Assembly: GCA_039028895.1 (NCBI GenBank)
Contig: JBCCHF010000002.1
Location: forward strand, 251,738 to 315,737
Direction of reading: 5' to 3'
Length of the DNA: 64,000 nucleotides
From: JAHDCJ01 sp039028895
GTDB lineage: Bacteria > Bacteroidota > Bacteroidia > Chitinophagales > Saprospiraceae
Part shown: in pieces, positions 36,402 through 46,109 of the stretch
Layout: every line of letters begins with the position of its first letter
How positions within the stretch are numbered: the stretch's first letter is position 1
Notes under the pieces: generated by a model
The model's database searches: none
Told to the model about the DNA's origin: nothing
The model's input: only the letters and a program-made list of their open reading frames with translations
Translations under genes and position numbers: made by a program

Positions 36402-39374
36402 TTAGTCTTTTAAAATTTTCTTTGAAACGATTCTATCCTCTACCTGGAGGTTTACAAAATAAATTCCTGAAGGAAGGTGCATAAGATCAAGCTCAATCGT
36501 GCCATTGGAAGTTGGATTGAAGGATTTTTTCATTACTTGTTGTCCTCCAGAGTTATAAACTGATAACAAGGCAGGAGCATCTATTACCTTTGAAGAGGTT
36601 ATCCAAAATATGCCATCTCCAGGGTTAGGAAAAACACTTATCTCAATATCCGAACCCGGCTCAAATACTGATGTAAAAATTAGAACTTGAATATCTGCTG
36701 AAGCTACGCTTGTACAACCCTCTGAATCTGTTACTGTTAATACAACAGTATACAAACCAGGACTAAGATAGTCATGCGTTGGTGAAAACGCTTCAGATGT
36801 CGATCCATCTCCGAAGTCCCAATGAAATTCATCGCCACCAATACTTGTATTTTGAAAACTAACTTCGTTATTAAGTAAATCAACTACTGTTTCGGAAGGC
36901 GTAAAGGCAGCTTCTACTTCTCCATTTCCAACTTCTACACTGATAGCCCTTTTCCCGCAAGGTAGTCCATATTCAATCTCCCAATCATAGAAGTAGTAAT
37001 AAGTTGGACTATTTAACCCATTATTGGTTCCTGTAATAGTTAAAACATTATCAACAGTATAGGGATAGGAGCCTCCAAAAAAATTAAAAGTCAGATCTGC
37101 TGAAAAGTTTAAGCCCAATTGATAGTTACTTCCCGGGGAGACCTGGAAATCCAATTCTAATCGATGCTCCCCAGGAGTAAGAGGGAAAGGTTTACTGGCA
37201 ATAATAAGTCCATTTGAATTACGTAATTCTACCAGTCGACCACCTGGCGAATTTGCAAATACGGTAACTGATTTTAAGGTAAACGTCTGAAGTGCATCAA
37301 AAACCAGATAATTAGTCAGTGCAGTATTTGTCTGAGTTGGCCCGATAGAAAAATCATTAGGACCAACCTGAGCATCATTTATTATATCAACATAAAATGT
37401 GGTATCCGATGAAATCGTTCCAGAAACAAAGACTTCTCCACTATCGATAGCTACAAGTGATGATTTATCTTCGAACCAGAAAATATCACCACTCGGGCCA
37501 TCAAGATATTCAATAGCTACAGCCCCGTCATTACAAACCGGACCTGAAGAACTGATTGTCACTTGTTCGTCCTGAATCCATTGAAAAGGTTTAATGCCTC
37601 GATTGTTATAAAAACGATCATCCGGATTATCATTGACACTGGTGATGTCAACATACAAGGTATGCGGACCAGTTGCCAAAGCTATGCCTGGCAAGACCAA
37701 GGTCATTCTATCCCCTGCATCCAAACTTCCGCTCCAGGTATAAACATCCGGAAGTTGATTATCGACATAATAGGAAATCTCAAGAGCGCTTATTTCTTGT
37801 TCTCCACTATTTTCAATTACTACCTCAGGTTCAAATATCTCAGCGCACAGTAGGTCTTCATTACCCGGGATCCCAACTAAAAGTGCATCTGTATCTACCG
37901 AAGGATCGAGTGGAGTATGTCCTTGGTTCACCAGGTAATCGAATGCTGCAACGACATCGACAATGCCCATACCAAAATCATTGTCTTCACCCGGAGATCC
38001 AAGATCGATGGCCGTATTATAGAGCGCTAATTTCAACTCGGTTCCTGTAAGAGAAGGAAATGCTTCTTTAAGTAATAACGCGCAGCCCGAAACATGGGGA
38101 GCTGCCATTGAGGTGCCTGAGTAGAAGGCATAATTACCATCAGGAAGACTTGATCTTACCTGAACACCTGGGGCCGAAACTTCTGGTTTGATCAATAATG
38201 ACCCCATATTCCCACAAACGGAAGGCCCTCTTGATGAACTTGCAGCAATTGGCAAGTTAGGATTATTTCCATTTACTGAAGCTACACAAAAAACATTGAC
38301 AAGGTCAGTATTGAGGTTTTTAGGGTCAGTTATTGTGCTTGTATTAGGACCGGAATTTCCTGCACTAAAGACCACTCCTATTCCCGCAGCTTCCAGGGTC
38401 GTTAAAGCCATTTCATACATAGGATCACAATCACTCGCGGAAGGATCTCTCCATGAGCAATTAATTACTGTAGGCATATCCGTTGAAGTCATAATATCAG
38501 CATCAGGATTTAGTGCCCACTGCAGAATCTCAAGGTTCGAAAGGTTGACTTGATCACAACTAATAGCTGGTGATGAAAGCCAATTAGAGTTAAAGGCCAC
38601 TCCGATGGTGTCATTGGTAAATCTGTCGAGCCCCAATGTTGTGCCAGCAACATGAGTGCCGTGCCCATTTCCGGCACAATCATAAGGATATGGTGCGCCA
38701 TCATCTGTTAACCAACTGTCTGTAACAGGCGTATACAAACCCTGAAATTTGGTTACAAGTGCCGGATGAAAGCCATCTGTACCTGTGTCAAGGATCAAGG
38801 CCCATTGGCCATATCCAGTATATCCAAGATCCCACATGGCAGGGGCATTTACAGCGGCCAATCCAGGTTCAATACCGTTTATTGCTTTTTGAAGTTCTGT
38901 GCCAGGTTCAGGCTTTACTTCCTCAATTTCATCGAAGACAGGCTGAATATCAAGATCAACCCAGTCAACGGATGGGTTAAATGTAATTTCCTTTATTGAT
39001 GATTTGGGAAGTTCAATAACAACCCCATTTACTAACCACAATCTCACTAGCCTATCTGACTGATAACCATCAAGTTGAGACAAGTAACTTAAAAATTCAC
39101 TTTGACTAATTTCAGCTTTTTCCTTTAGCCTCGACAGTACTTCAAATACTCTTTCCTCGTTTCGGAGGTCTTCATTGTAAAGCCATTGATCTAATGCTCT
39201 GACATCTACCTGGTCATCCAACATCACCCTTACTTTAATCCAGTTATAATCAGGTTCATCAAATACGTTGATCAATCGTTGACTACACTTAAAATAATCA
39301 AAGTCAGATTGGCCATTAAGTGAAGCGCCAAAACATAATAAAATAGCGACGAAAAATAGCGAGGAGGTTTTCAT
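36402..39374 (-). CDS. S8 subtilisin-like serine protease with PKD and T9SS type A domains
   Basis: The 990-residue protein has signal peptide SLFFVAILLCFGASLNGQ. A propeptide-like region reaches residue 170. The S8 catalytic residues are all present: Asp196 in ILDTGTDGFHPAL, His238 in GNGHGTHVAGT, oxyanion Asn340 in FSAGNSGPN, and Ser422 in SGTSMAAPHVSG. Beta-sandwich domains follow, then a PKD domain (VVLTVTDSEGCTSVASADI, with FHWDFGDGS) and a type A sorting domain (ISVFPNPGDGIFWI, SVYNSGGQQV, LPSGIYFVNLQVED). It is an exported subtilisin-type endopeptidase. The gene is in the same direction as the flanking T9SS genes, but with gaps over 100 bases. Confidence 0.9.
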   Translation of the reverse strand: MKTSSLFFVAILLCFGASLNGQSDFDYFKCSQRLINVFDEPDYNWIKVRVMLDDQVDVRALDQWLYNEDLRNEERVFEVLSRLKEKAEISQSEFLSYLSQLDGYQSDRLVRLWLVNGVVIELPKSSIKEITFNPSVDWVDLDIQPVFDEIEEVKPEPGTELQKAINGIEPGLAAVNAPAMWDLGYTGYGQWALILDTGTDGFHPALVTKFQGLYTPVTDSWLTDDGAPYPYDCAGNGHGTHVAGTTLGLDRFTNDTIGVAFNSNWLSSPAISCDQVNLSNLEILQWALNPDADIMTSTDMPTVINCSWRDPSASDCDPMYEMALTTLEAAGIGVVFSAGNSGPNTSTITDPKNLNTDLVNVFCVASVNGNNPNLPIAASSSRGPSVCGNMGSLLIKPEVSAPGVQVRSSLPDGNYAFYSGTSMAAPHVSGCALLLKEAFPSLTGTELKLALYNTAIDLGSPGEDNDFGMGIVDVVAAFDYLVNQGHTPLDPSVDTDALLVGIPGNEDLLCAEIFEPEVVIENSGEQEISALEISYYVDNQLPDVYTWSGSLDAGDRMTLVLPGIALATGPHTLYVDITSVNDNPDDRFYNNRGIKPFQWIQDEQVTISSSGPVCNDGAVAIEYLDGPSGDIFWFEDKSSLVAIDSGEVFVSGTISSDTTFYVDIINDAQVGPNDFSIGPTQTNTALTNYLVFDALQTFTLKSVTVFANSPGGRLVELRNSNGLIIASKPFPLTPGEHRLELDFQVSPGSNYQLGLNFSADLTFNFFGGSYPYTVDNVLTITGTNNGLNSPTYYYFYDWEIEYGLPCGKRAISVEVGNGEVEAAFTPSETVVDLLNNEVSFQNTSIGGDEFHWDFGDGSTSEAFSPTHDYLSPGLYTVVLTVTDSEGCTSVASADIQVLIFTSVFEPGSDIEISVFPNPGDGIFWITSSKVIDAPALLSVYNSGGQQVMKKSFNPTSNGTIELDLMHLPSGIYFVNLQVEDRIVSKKILKD

Positions 39375-39547
39375 TCTATCAGATTTGCCAGGGTAACCGG
39401 GAATTTTCAGCGTGCAAGATAAAGTTAAGGGGGTGTTTATCCAAGCGGGGATAGGCCCACTTGTTCAGGAGCCGACATTAGCTGATCCGATAAAAAGGAG
39501 GTTTATATAATTGAACTTAATTCCTACAGAAAGTCAGTCCTTACTGA

Positions 39548-41209
39548 TTATTCCCATATAACGGTATGTTGATCCGCATACCAATCCTGATAGCGTTGTG
39601 CATATTTTTTTTCGATTGGCCCCCTTTTCATTTTCATAGTTGGCGTCAAAAGCTCGTTTTCGATGGTCCAGGGCTCTTTTATCACAACTACTTTTTTCAA
39701 ACGTTCGTGTTTTTCGAGTGTCGGATTTAGGCGCTTGATGACATCTTCAAGGCGGGAAGCTACTTCAGAAGTATCGTGACCGGATGCGTGTTCGGAAAGG
39801 ACAACCATGGCAATAGGTTGAGGGAGGGTGCTTCCAACGACACAGACTTGTTCGACTTCCTGATTTTTGGCAATTTTCATTTCAATCGGCGAAGGGGCTA
39901 CGTATTTTCCTTTCTCAGTTTTGAAAATGTCTTTTACGCGGCCTGTAATAATTAGGTATCCATTTTCATCCTGAACACCTTCATCTCCGGTATGCAGGTA
40001 TCCATCCTGAACCGCTTTAGCCGTCAGTTCTGGTTCCTTATAATATTCCCTCATGATGCAATGACATTTCACTAGGATCTCTCCGACTTCATTAATCTTG
40101 ACATCGACATCTGGCATGGGGAAGCCACATGACCCAATTTTCTGTTTTCCTTTTCGTGTGAAATGAGAATAGGCGGTATTTTCGGTCATACCGTAAACTT
40201 CCTGCAATTCTATACCGAGCTTTTTATACCACTTGATCAAAGCAGGAGGCGTAGGGGCAGCTCCTGTGAAATAATGTCTTGCATTCCCTAGACCCAAAGC
40301 ACCTTTAATCTTCTTTTTGATGATGCCTGAGATAATTGGGAGGCTAAGTAGCAGATCTAATTTCTTTTGTGACATTTTTTCCAGGATACCCATTTGAAAC
40401 TTGGTCCATATCCTTGGAACACCCAAAAAAACCGTTGGCTGTGCAGTAACAAGGTCTTTGGCAAATGTATCAAGACTTTCTGCGAAATAAATAGTATTAC
40501 CAAGATATATGGCCCCCATTTCGATTAGCATCCTTTCGGCAATATGCGCCATTGGCAGATATGAGAAGAATCGGGCATCATCACCTTCTAGATCTATCAC
40601 CGTTTTGGCATTCTCGATGGCATAAGCCAGGTTTTTAAAATCGTGAACGACACCTTTCGGATTTCCTGTTGTACCGGAGGTATAGATAATTGTGGCCAAT
40701 TCGTTAATATCCCTGTCTGGGTTGCCCTGAACAGGTTCATGTTTTACTGTGAGGTCATTCCAATTCTGTCCAACTCCTTCAGAATAATGCGGAAAACCTA
40801 TCATTTTCACACTTGATGGCACTCCTGATTTCATGTTATCCCAATCATCGAGTTTGCCAACAAATAGTAGCGGTGCCTCTGCATGATCCAGAATATAATT
40901 CAATGTACTGGCACTTACATTCGGGTAAACCGGAATAGAAATATGACCACTCATCATTATGGCCAGATCACACATGACCCACCACGCACAATTTTTGGAA
41001 ACAAGGGCAATATTAGAACCGGGCTTGAGATCCAATGCATTGATGGCCGCTGCCATTCGCCTGATTTCATCTCCGGCTTCCTTCCAGGTAATATCAAGAT
41101 ATTGCCCATTAATCGGCTGTCTGAAAAAGAATTGATCGGGTTGTTCCTCTTCCCATTTATAAAACCAATATAAAGGTGTCCGCAAGCTTTCAATTTTAGA
41201 GTTTTTCAT
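39548..41209 (-). CDS. long-chain acyl-CoA ligase, AMP-binding
   Basis: This 553-residue protein is of the ANL adenylating superfamily. The phosphate-binding loop is IIYTSGTTGNPKGVVHDF, then YFTGAAPTPPALI, the motif LQEVYGMTENTAYSHF, and the hinge region YLHTGDEGVQDENGYLIITGRVKD leading to KTEKGKYVAP. Its closest relatives by motif order are the eukaryote-like long-chain (FadD15-type) ligases. It activates fatty acids to acyl-CoA with ATP. It lacks membrane segments. Its start is 43 bases from the divergent peroxiredoxin-like gene. Confidence 0.88.
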   Translation of the reverse strand: MKNSKIESLRTPLYWFYKWEEEQPDQFFFRQPINGQYLDITWKEAGDEIRRMAAAINALDLKPGSNIALVSKNCAWWVMCDLAIMMSGHISIPVYPNVSASTLNYILDHAEAPLLFVGKLDDWDNMKSGVPSSVKMIGFPHYSEGVGQNWNDLTVKHEPVQGNPDRDINELATIIYTSGTTGNPKGVVHDFKNLAYAIENAKTVIDLEGDDARFFSYLPMAHIAERMLIEMGAIYLGNTIYFAESLDTFAKDLVTAQPTVFLGVPRIWTKFQMGILEKMSQKKLDLLLSLPIISGIIKKKIKGALGLGNARHYFTGAAPTPPALIKWYKKLGIELQEVYGMTENTAYSHFTRKGKQKIGSCGFPMPDVDVKINEVGEILVKCHCIMREYYKEPELTAKAVQDGYLHTGDEGVQDENGYLIITGRVKDIFKTEKGKYVAPSPIEMKIAKNQEVEQVCVVGSTLPQPIAMVVLSEHASGHDTSEVASRLEDVIKRLNPTLEKHERLKKVVVIKEPWTIENELLTPTMKMKRGPIEKKYAQRYQDWYADQHTVIWE

Positions 41210-41252
41210 CTTATAAACAGGTTTCCCGGTAAAATAAAATTAAGTTTACAGT

Positions 41253-41981
41253 ATGAAGATAACTGATTTCCTTTTGTTTGCGGCCTGCATGGTCTTTTTT
41301 GCAGGCTTTATGTCTTGTCAACCTAAAACTGAAAACGTGTCTGAGGATAAACCTACTACCACAGAAGCTAACGTGGAAAAAGAAGCAAAGAACCCGGTAA
41401 ACGATGAACTGATTAGTAGTTTCATCAAGTTAGGGGTTAACGTTGAAGAAGGTATTCCTGAAGGTTTGGCAACCGGAGCACAAGCTCCTTTATTCAAGGC
41501 AAAAGATAGTAAAGGCGAACTCATCGACCTTGAAAACATGCTACAGGATGGTCCTGTCGTCCTTCAATTTTATCGCGGTGAATGGTGCCCGGTATGCAGC
41601 AGATATCTAAATGCATTCCAGGATTCACTAAGCCTCATAGAAGCCAAAGGAGCAAAAGTTATTGCTGTTGCACCTGAAACTTCTGAGAATGTCGAAAAGG
41701 CAATAGAGTCCTTTCCAATTACCTATCCTGTAATTGCTGATACAGAGCTTCAAATTATGAATGCTTATAAAGTTACATTCAAAGTGACTGATGCTTATGT
41801 AGACAGGATCAAGAACAGTCGTTTAAAAACGGACATTGCAGCACATAACGGTGCAGACGCTGCTTACCTGCCTGTACCAGCGACTTATGTTATCAACCAG
41901 GACAAGTCTATTGGTTTTGTTCAGTTTGACATTGATTACAGGAATAGAGCTTCAGTAGAAAGCATACTTAATCATCTCTAA
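41253..41981 (+). CDS. peroxiredoxin-like lipoprotein (AhpC/TSA fold)
   Basis: The 242-residue protein has lipoprotein signal LFAACMVFFAGFMSCQ. A Glu/Thr/Lys-rich linker reaches residue 60. The thioredoxin-like peroxiredoxin domain follows: VVLQFYRGEWCPVCSRYLNAF (peroxidatic Cys region with a CPVC pair), VIAVAPETSENVEKAI, TYPVIADTELQIMNAY and VPATYVINQDKSIGFVQFDIDYRNRA. The WCPVC arrangement and absence of a distant resolving Cys point to the peroxiredoxin-like AhpC/TSA subgroup. It would remove peroxides near the membrane. It is divergent from the acyl-CoA ligase gene. Confidence 0.8.
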   Translation: MKITDFLLFAACMVFFAGFMSCQPKTENVSEDKPTTTEANVEKEAKNPVNDELISSFIKLGVNVEEGIPEGLATGAQAPLFKAKDSKGELIDLENMLQDGPVVLQFYRGEWCPVCSRYLNAFQDSLSLIEAKGAKVIAVAPETSENVEKAIESFPITYPVIADTELQIMNAYKVTFKVTDAYVDRIKNSRLKTDIAAHNGADAAYLPVPATYVINQDKSIGFVQFDIDYRNRASVESILNHL

Positions 41982-42301
41982 GTCAAAAAGACCAGTTAAC
42001 AACATTACTTTGGCATTCGTATCCCTAAAGACTGATGTCACAATAATACAGGTGTAAATCCTGTAAAGCCTGGACATTCCTTTAAATTCGCCATAAAATA
42101 ACGTCATATATTCCCAATAATTTTTAAAAGGGAATGTTTGGGTGAAACTATATTGTGCACAACGCTGGCCTAAGTAAAAAATCCAAAACAATTCACGCAG
42201 TGCCATGGCAGGAATATCACCTGTCAAGATACAGGTCTGGAAGAAATTCTCTGAGCTTGTCAATGGTATACCTATTGTTTTCATTATTCAATTCACCCAA
42301 A
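41982..42301. other. 320-bp intergenic stretch before the histidine kinase
   Basis: The kinase frame can be extended to 42155, but the first 49 residues of that extension look random and carry no hydrophobic sensor segment; ATG 42302 is preferred. The stretch contains TTTAAATTCGCC and AAAAGGGAATG segments but no clear promoter or terminator, and no other coding frame is convincing. Confidence 0.4.
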
Positions 42302-43222
42302 ATGATTAAAGGATCTGGATTTTACAATCAAGAAGAAAGTTGGAATGATACAAGCCTTAAAGAGTTAAAGGAGATCAACAAGGAACTACAAAAGCAGATC
42401 AACATTCTAAAAACCAAAGAAAGCCACTATAGAGAGCAAATCAACCAACTTTCCTTTAATAAAAAATCTATAGAAACCCGGCTGGATTACCATACTCATA
42501 AACTGATGAAGCAACGCAAAAAATGCCAAATGCTGACATCAGACCTTGAAGACTTTTACTACGCAGCTTCTCATCACCTTAAAACACCCATTCGAAACAT
42601 CAGTAGTTTTGCTCAATTATTGCAGAAAGGGTATGAGGAAAAAAGTAATACCAAGGAAGTTGAATTTATGGATTTTGTAGCTTCAAATGCGCAACACCTC
42701 AATGCACTTCTTGAAGACTTATTATTCTATATCACTCTTTCAGATCAGGCGGAATCTTCAACAACAACCATCTTACCTGAAGAAGTCCTTGCAGTGGTGA
42801 AGATGGAATTAGAATCTTTACTAAAAGAGACAGGTAGCCAAGTCATCATTAATGATCTGCCTTTGGTTAAGGCCAATCCTTTCCTGATGCAATTATTATT
42901 TAAAGAGCTAATTGAAAATGCAATCAAATTCAGGAGAGACCAACCTTTAACCATCACTATTGAGGCATCATACCGAGATAATCACCATGTATTTTCAATA
43001 AAGGATAACGGGATGGGGCTATCAGAAAACTATGCTGACAAAGTGTTCATGCTTTTTGGGAAGCTTGACAATTCAGGAAAATTCCCCGGCACAGGGCTTG
43101 GGCTAGCCTTATGTCGCAAAATAATGGAACTACACCGCGGACAGATCTGGTACCACTCCAAGAGAAAAGATGGTACTACTTTTTATTTTACGTTACCTGA
43201 CCATCTGCTCATAGCTTGCTAA
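42302..43222 (+). CDS. orphan cytoplasmic histidine kinase
   Basis: The protein has 306 residues from ATG 42302. Residues 10-85 are a coiled coil (LKELKEINKELQKQINILK). The dimerisation/phosphoacceptor helix is AASHHLKTPIRNISSFAQLL, with His91 as the likely phosphorylated residue. The ATPase domain has the N-box LFKELIENAIKF, G1 VFSIKDNGMGLSENY, F-box KVFMLFGKLD and G2 GTGLGLALCRKIMELH. No membrane span, PAS or HAMP is present, and no response regulator gene is adjacent. The stop meets the bipA stop on the opposite strand with no gap. Phytochrome-like or chemosensory partners may be encoded elsewhere. Confidence 0.88.
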   Translation: MIKGSGFYNQEESWNDTSLKELKEINKELQKQINILKTKESHYREQINQLSFNKKSIETRLDYHTHKLMKQRKKCQMLTSDLEDFYYAASHHLKTPIRNISSFAQLLQKGYEEKSNTKEVEFMDFVASNAQHLNALLEDLLFYITLSDQAESSTTTILPEEVLAVVKMELESLLKETGSQVIINDLPLVKANPFLMQLLFKELIENAIKFRRDQPLTITIEASYRDNHHVFSIKDNGMGLSENYADKVFMLFGKLDNSGKFPGTGLGLALCRKIMELHRGQIWYHSKRKDGTTFYFTLPDHLLIAC

Positions 43223-45022
43223 TTATACCTTTTTCAAAGAGCGTTTTCTTTCATGCTCTTTTAGCAAGATCTTTCTCAACCTGATGTTTACTGGGGTCAA
43301 CTCAACGTATTCGTCTTCAGCGATATACTCCATAGCTTCTTCCAAAGAAAATACCACATGAGGAGGGATCTTCACTTTATCATCTGCTGTGGCTGCGCGA
43401 ATATTCGTAAGTTTTTTGGTCTTGGTAACATTAATTACCAGATCATTCTCTTTTGTGTGTTCACCTACTACTTGTCCTTCGTAAACCTCTACTCCAGGCG
43501 GCACAAAAAACCGACCTCTTTCCTGCAGTTTATCGATAGCGAAAGGAATGGTTGTTCCTGTTTCAAGAACTATAAGTGACCCTTTCAATCTGCCAGGAAT
43601 CTCTCCTTTCCAGGGCTCGTATGATTTAAAGCGGTGCGACATTACGGCTTCACCAGCGGTGTTGTTGAGGATCATTGATCTTAGTCCAATCAACCCCCTT
43701 GACGGAATATCAAATTCAAGATGCATGACATCACCTTTAGGTTCCATAATGGTCATTTCGCCTTTTCGTTTAGTTGACATTTCAATGACCTTGCCGGAAA
43801 AATTTTCAGGAACATCGATCGACAATACTTCGATTGGCTCGCAACGCTTACCGTCAATTTCCTTGATAATCACCTGTGGTTTACCAACCTGGAATTCGTA
43901 CCCTTCTCTCCGCATGGTTTCTGCGAGAACAGAAAGATGCATCACTCCCCTTCCATAAACGGTGTAAGCATCTGGTGAGTTTGTTTCCTCTACTTTCAAG
44001 GCGAGATTCTTTTCAGTTTCCTTAAACAACCTTTCGCGAAGATGTCTTGAAGTAACGAATTTACCTTCCTGCCCGAAAAATGGAGAATTGTTAATTGTGA
44101 AGTGCATACTCATTGTCGGCTCATCGATAGTGATTGCCGGCATGGCTTCAGGGTTTTCAAAGTCAGCAATAGTATCTCCAATATCAAAGTTTTCCATGCC
44201 CACAACAGCACAAAGGTCACCGCATTTTGCCGCTTCGACTTTTTGTTTGCCAAGGCCTTCAAAAACAAACAGATCTTTTACTCTGGATTTCACAATTCTA
44301 CCATCCCGTTTTACAAGGGAAACAGGCTGGCCGGCTTTAATGTCACCTCTGTTAATTCGTCCTACAGCTATTCTGCCAATGTACTGGGAATAGTCAAGCG
44401 AGGTAATTTGTAATTGTAGCGATCCTTCTTTGTATTCAGGAGCCGGAACATGTTCAATAACCTGGTCGAGCAAGTATAAGATATCTTCTTTTTCAGATTG
44501 CCAGTCATCTGACATCCATCCGTTTTTCGCAGATCCGTAAATCGTTGGGAAATCCAATTGTTCTTCAGTAGCATCTAATGCAAACATCAGGTCGAAAACC
44601 GCTTCGTGGACTTCTTCCGGACGACAGTTTGGTTTGTCCACCTTATTAATGACAACAAGAGGTTTAAGATTTAACGAAAGGGCTTTCGACAATACGTATC
44701 GAGTCTGCGGCATCGGGCCTTCAAATGCATCAACAAGTAATAAAACCCCGTCAGCCATATTGAGTACTCTTTCTACTTCTCCTCCAAAATCGGCGTGGCC
44801 AGGGGTGTCAATGATATTGATCTTTACACCTTTGTATTGGACAGACACATTTTTTGAAAGAATCGTAATCCCTCTTTCCCTTTCGAGGTCATTATTATCA
44901 AGAATAAGCTCTTTTCTTTCTTCGTGTTCTTTAAAGAGGTTGCACTGGTATAATATCTTGTCTACAAGTGTAGTTTTCCCATGATCTACGTGGGCAATGA
45001 TGGCTATGTTTCTAATATTCAT
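43223..45022 (-). CDS. typA: BipA/TypA ribosome-associated GTPase
   Basis: The protein has 599 residues from ATG 45022; a start at 45070 adds 16 residues not found in the family. G1 is IIAHVDHGKTTLVDK at the N-terminus, and the switch region has RERGITILSKNVSVQYKG. G3 is IDTPGHADFGGEVERVL, G4 VINKVDKPNCRPEE and G5 YGSAKNGW. Domains II (RIAVGRINRGDIKAG), III and V (LSIDVPENFSGKVIE, IPSRGLIGLRS) and the C-terminal domain (ERGRFFVPPGVEVYEGQVVG) are complete. It is an EF-G-like translational GTPase used in ribosome assembly under stress. A perfect minus-strand -7 match (CAAAGGTA on the plus strand, 45058-45065) lies 36 bases upstream. Confidence 0.97.
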   Translation of the reverse strand: MNIRNIAIIAHVDHGKTTLVDKILYQCNLFKEHEERKELILDNNDLERERGITILSKNVSVQYKGVKINIIDTPGHADFGGEVERVLNMADGVLLLVDAFEGPMPQTRYVLSKALSLNLKPLVVINKVDKPNCRPEEVHEAVFDLMFALDATEEQLDFPTIYGSAKNGWMSDDWQSEKEDILYLLDQVIEHVPAPEYKEGSLQLQITSLDYSQYIGRIAVGRINRGDIKAGQPVSLVKRDGRIVKSRVKDLFVFEGLGKQKVEAAKCGDLCAVVGMENFDIGDTIADFENPEAMPAITIDEPTMSMHFTINNSPFFGQEGKFVTSRHLRERLFKETEKNLALKVEETNSPDAYTVYGRGVMHLSVLAETMRREGYEFQVGKPQVIIKEIDGKRCEPIEVLSIDVPENFSGKVIEMSTKRKGEMTIMEPKGDVMHLEFDIPSRGLIGLRSMILNNTAGEAVMSHRFKSYEPWKGEIPGRLKGSLIVLETGTTIPFAIDKLQERGRFFVPPGVEVYEGQVVGEHTKENDLVINVTKTKKLTNIRAATADDKVKIPPHVVFSLEEAMEYIAEDEYVELTPVNIRLRKILLKEHERKRSLKKV

Positions 45023-45057
45023 TTCTAACGATTCAACACTGATCTTAAAATCGCCTG

Positions 45058-45065
45058 CAAAGGTA
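45058..45065 (-). promoter_or_regulatory. -7 element of the typA gene
   Basis: On the minus strand the sequence is TACCTTTG, an exact TAnnTTTG match, 36 bases from ATG 45022. A normal-spaced TTG -33 element is not clear. Confidence 0.4.
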
Positions 45066-45287
45066 GACAATTAATGTGGGAAAATCTGGAAGGGATTAAG
45101 ATTATCCGGGAGTTTAATGTTGGGGTAATTTATTTTTCGTTTTGGCTTAGATTATCTGTTCAAGGAAATACACGTGCCTTGAAAGTGATATTGAAAAATA
45201 GACACCTCGCATTTTTAAACGCATAGGGCTAAAGGAACTGAGACTTCTTATTGAATTTAAGTGCCAGGTGACTTAGGAGTTTGAAAA

Positions 45288-45851
45288 CTACTTTTTGGCT
45301 TCGTTAACTTTTACCTTGACATCGTGCTGGATCTTCAGGAATTCAACCATATTAAGGAGTTGCTCTTTTTGGCGTTCGTTTTCAAGTTGAAGTTCGTATT
45401 TGTATTCCTTTTTACCCATTGGAATGATCATATAACTACCACCATAAAGCTGTCCTTTTTTTACCTTCTGTTCATCCGGAAGTTGCTTAAGCTCGAATAC
45501 CAATTCATCAAGATCGCTTTGGGGAATTTCATACTTCTGGCGCCCATCGGTAAGGTATAGGGTTTTTTCATCGAAATATATAGTTCCACCTTTTATCGCT
45601 TTTTTGCGGAACAGGTAAAATAATGCAGGTATCATGAGCAGTAATAAAAGTCCGAACCAGACCGCATAAACAACATTGGTAAAAGGATCAAGGCCTAGCT
45701 GATCAATCACCCAGTCGACAGGTGTAAAACCGCCATTAAAAAATTGGATCATGGAGTATCCAAAAAGGATTGTCGAGAAGAATCCTGTGAGAATGGTACG
45801 TGTGCCTCTTGCCCTTTTTTTGATCAATTGAGCGCCGAATTCGAATTTCAT
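45288..45851 (-). CDS. two-span membrane protein of unknown function
   Basis: The 187-residue protein has two hydrophobic segments near residues 20-37 and 60-82 (TNVVYAVWFGLLLLLMIPALFYLF). A soluble C-terminal domain of about 100 residues follows, with strands TIYFDEKTLYLTDGRQKYEI, YMIIPMGKKEYKYELQ and a last helix. The layout (two helices followed by a beta-rich PH-like domain) is seen in small Bacteroidota membrane proteins. No motif allows a function call. It is monocistronic, with 265 and 258 bp of non-coding sequence on either side. Confidence 0.6.
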   Translation of the reverse strand: MKFEFGAQLIKKRARGTRTILTGFFSTILFGYSMIQFFNGGFTPVDWVIDQLGLDPFTNVVYAVWFGLLLLLMIPALFYLFRKKAIKGGTIYFDEKTLYLTDGRQKYEIPQSDLDELVFELKQLPDEQKVKKGQLYGGSYMIIPMGKKEYKYELQLENERQKEQLLNMVEFLKIQHDVKVKVNEAKK

Positions 45852-46109
45852 AATGCGGAAAGGTAGTTTTAATAACTATTACTAAAGATATGGTTTCTCA
45901 ATGAGTCTTGAATATTTACTAAATGTCGGCATCACTTTAATTATGCTCGAATTTTTTAGATGAAAGATTGAGTTAATTGGATAAGAGGATTTTTATACTG
46001 CAAATTGCATTTAGCATATGTAACGGATTCATTTCACGCAAAAACGCTAAGGAAACATAAACTTCGCAAAGGATATTATCTTGGAACGGAGATCAACGAT
46101 TACTGGTGA
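45852..46109. other. intergenic with a GCAAAG-type repeat fragment
   Basis: A 45-bp fragment at 46031-46075 with CGCAAAAACGC and CTTCGCAAAGG resembles the CAAAG-rich repeats seen at 1190-1290. It may be a decayed copy of a dispersed extragenic repeat. The rest of the interval has no visible feature. Confidence 0.3.

Noticed and set aside
42155..42301. Longer start for the histidine kinase
   Set aside because: The extra 49 residues look non-coding and have no sensor segment.
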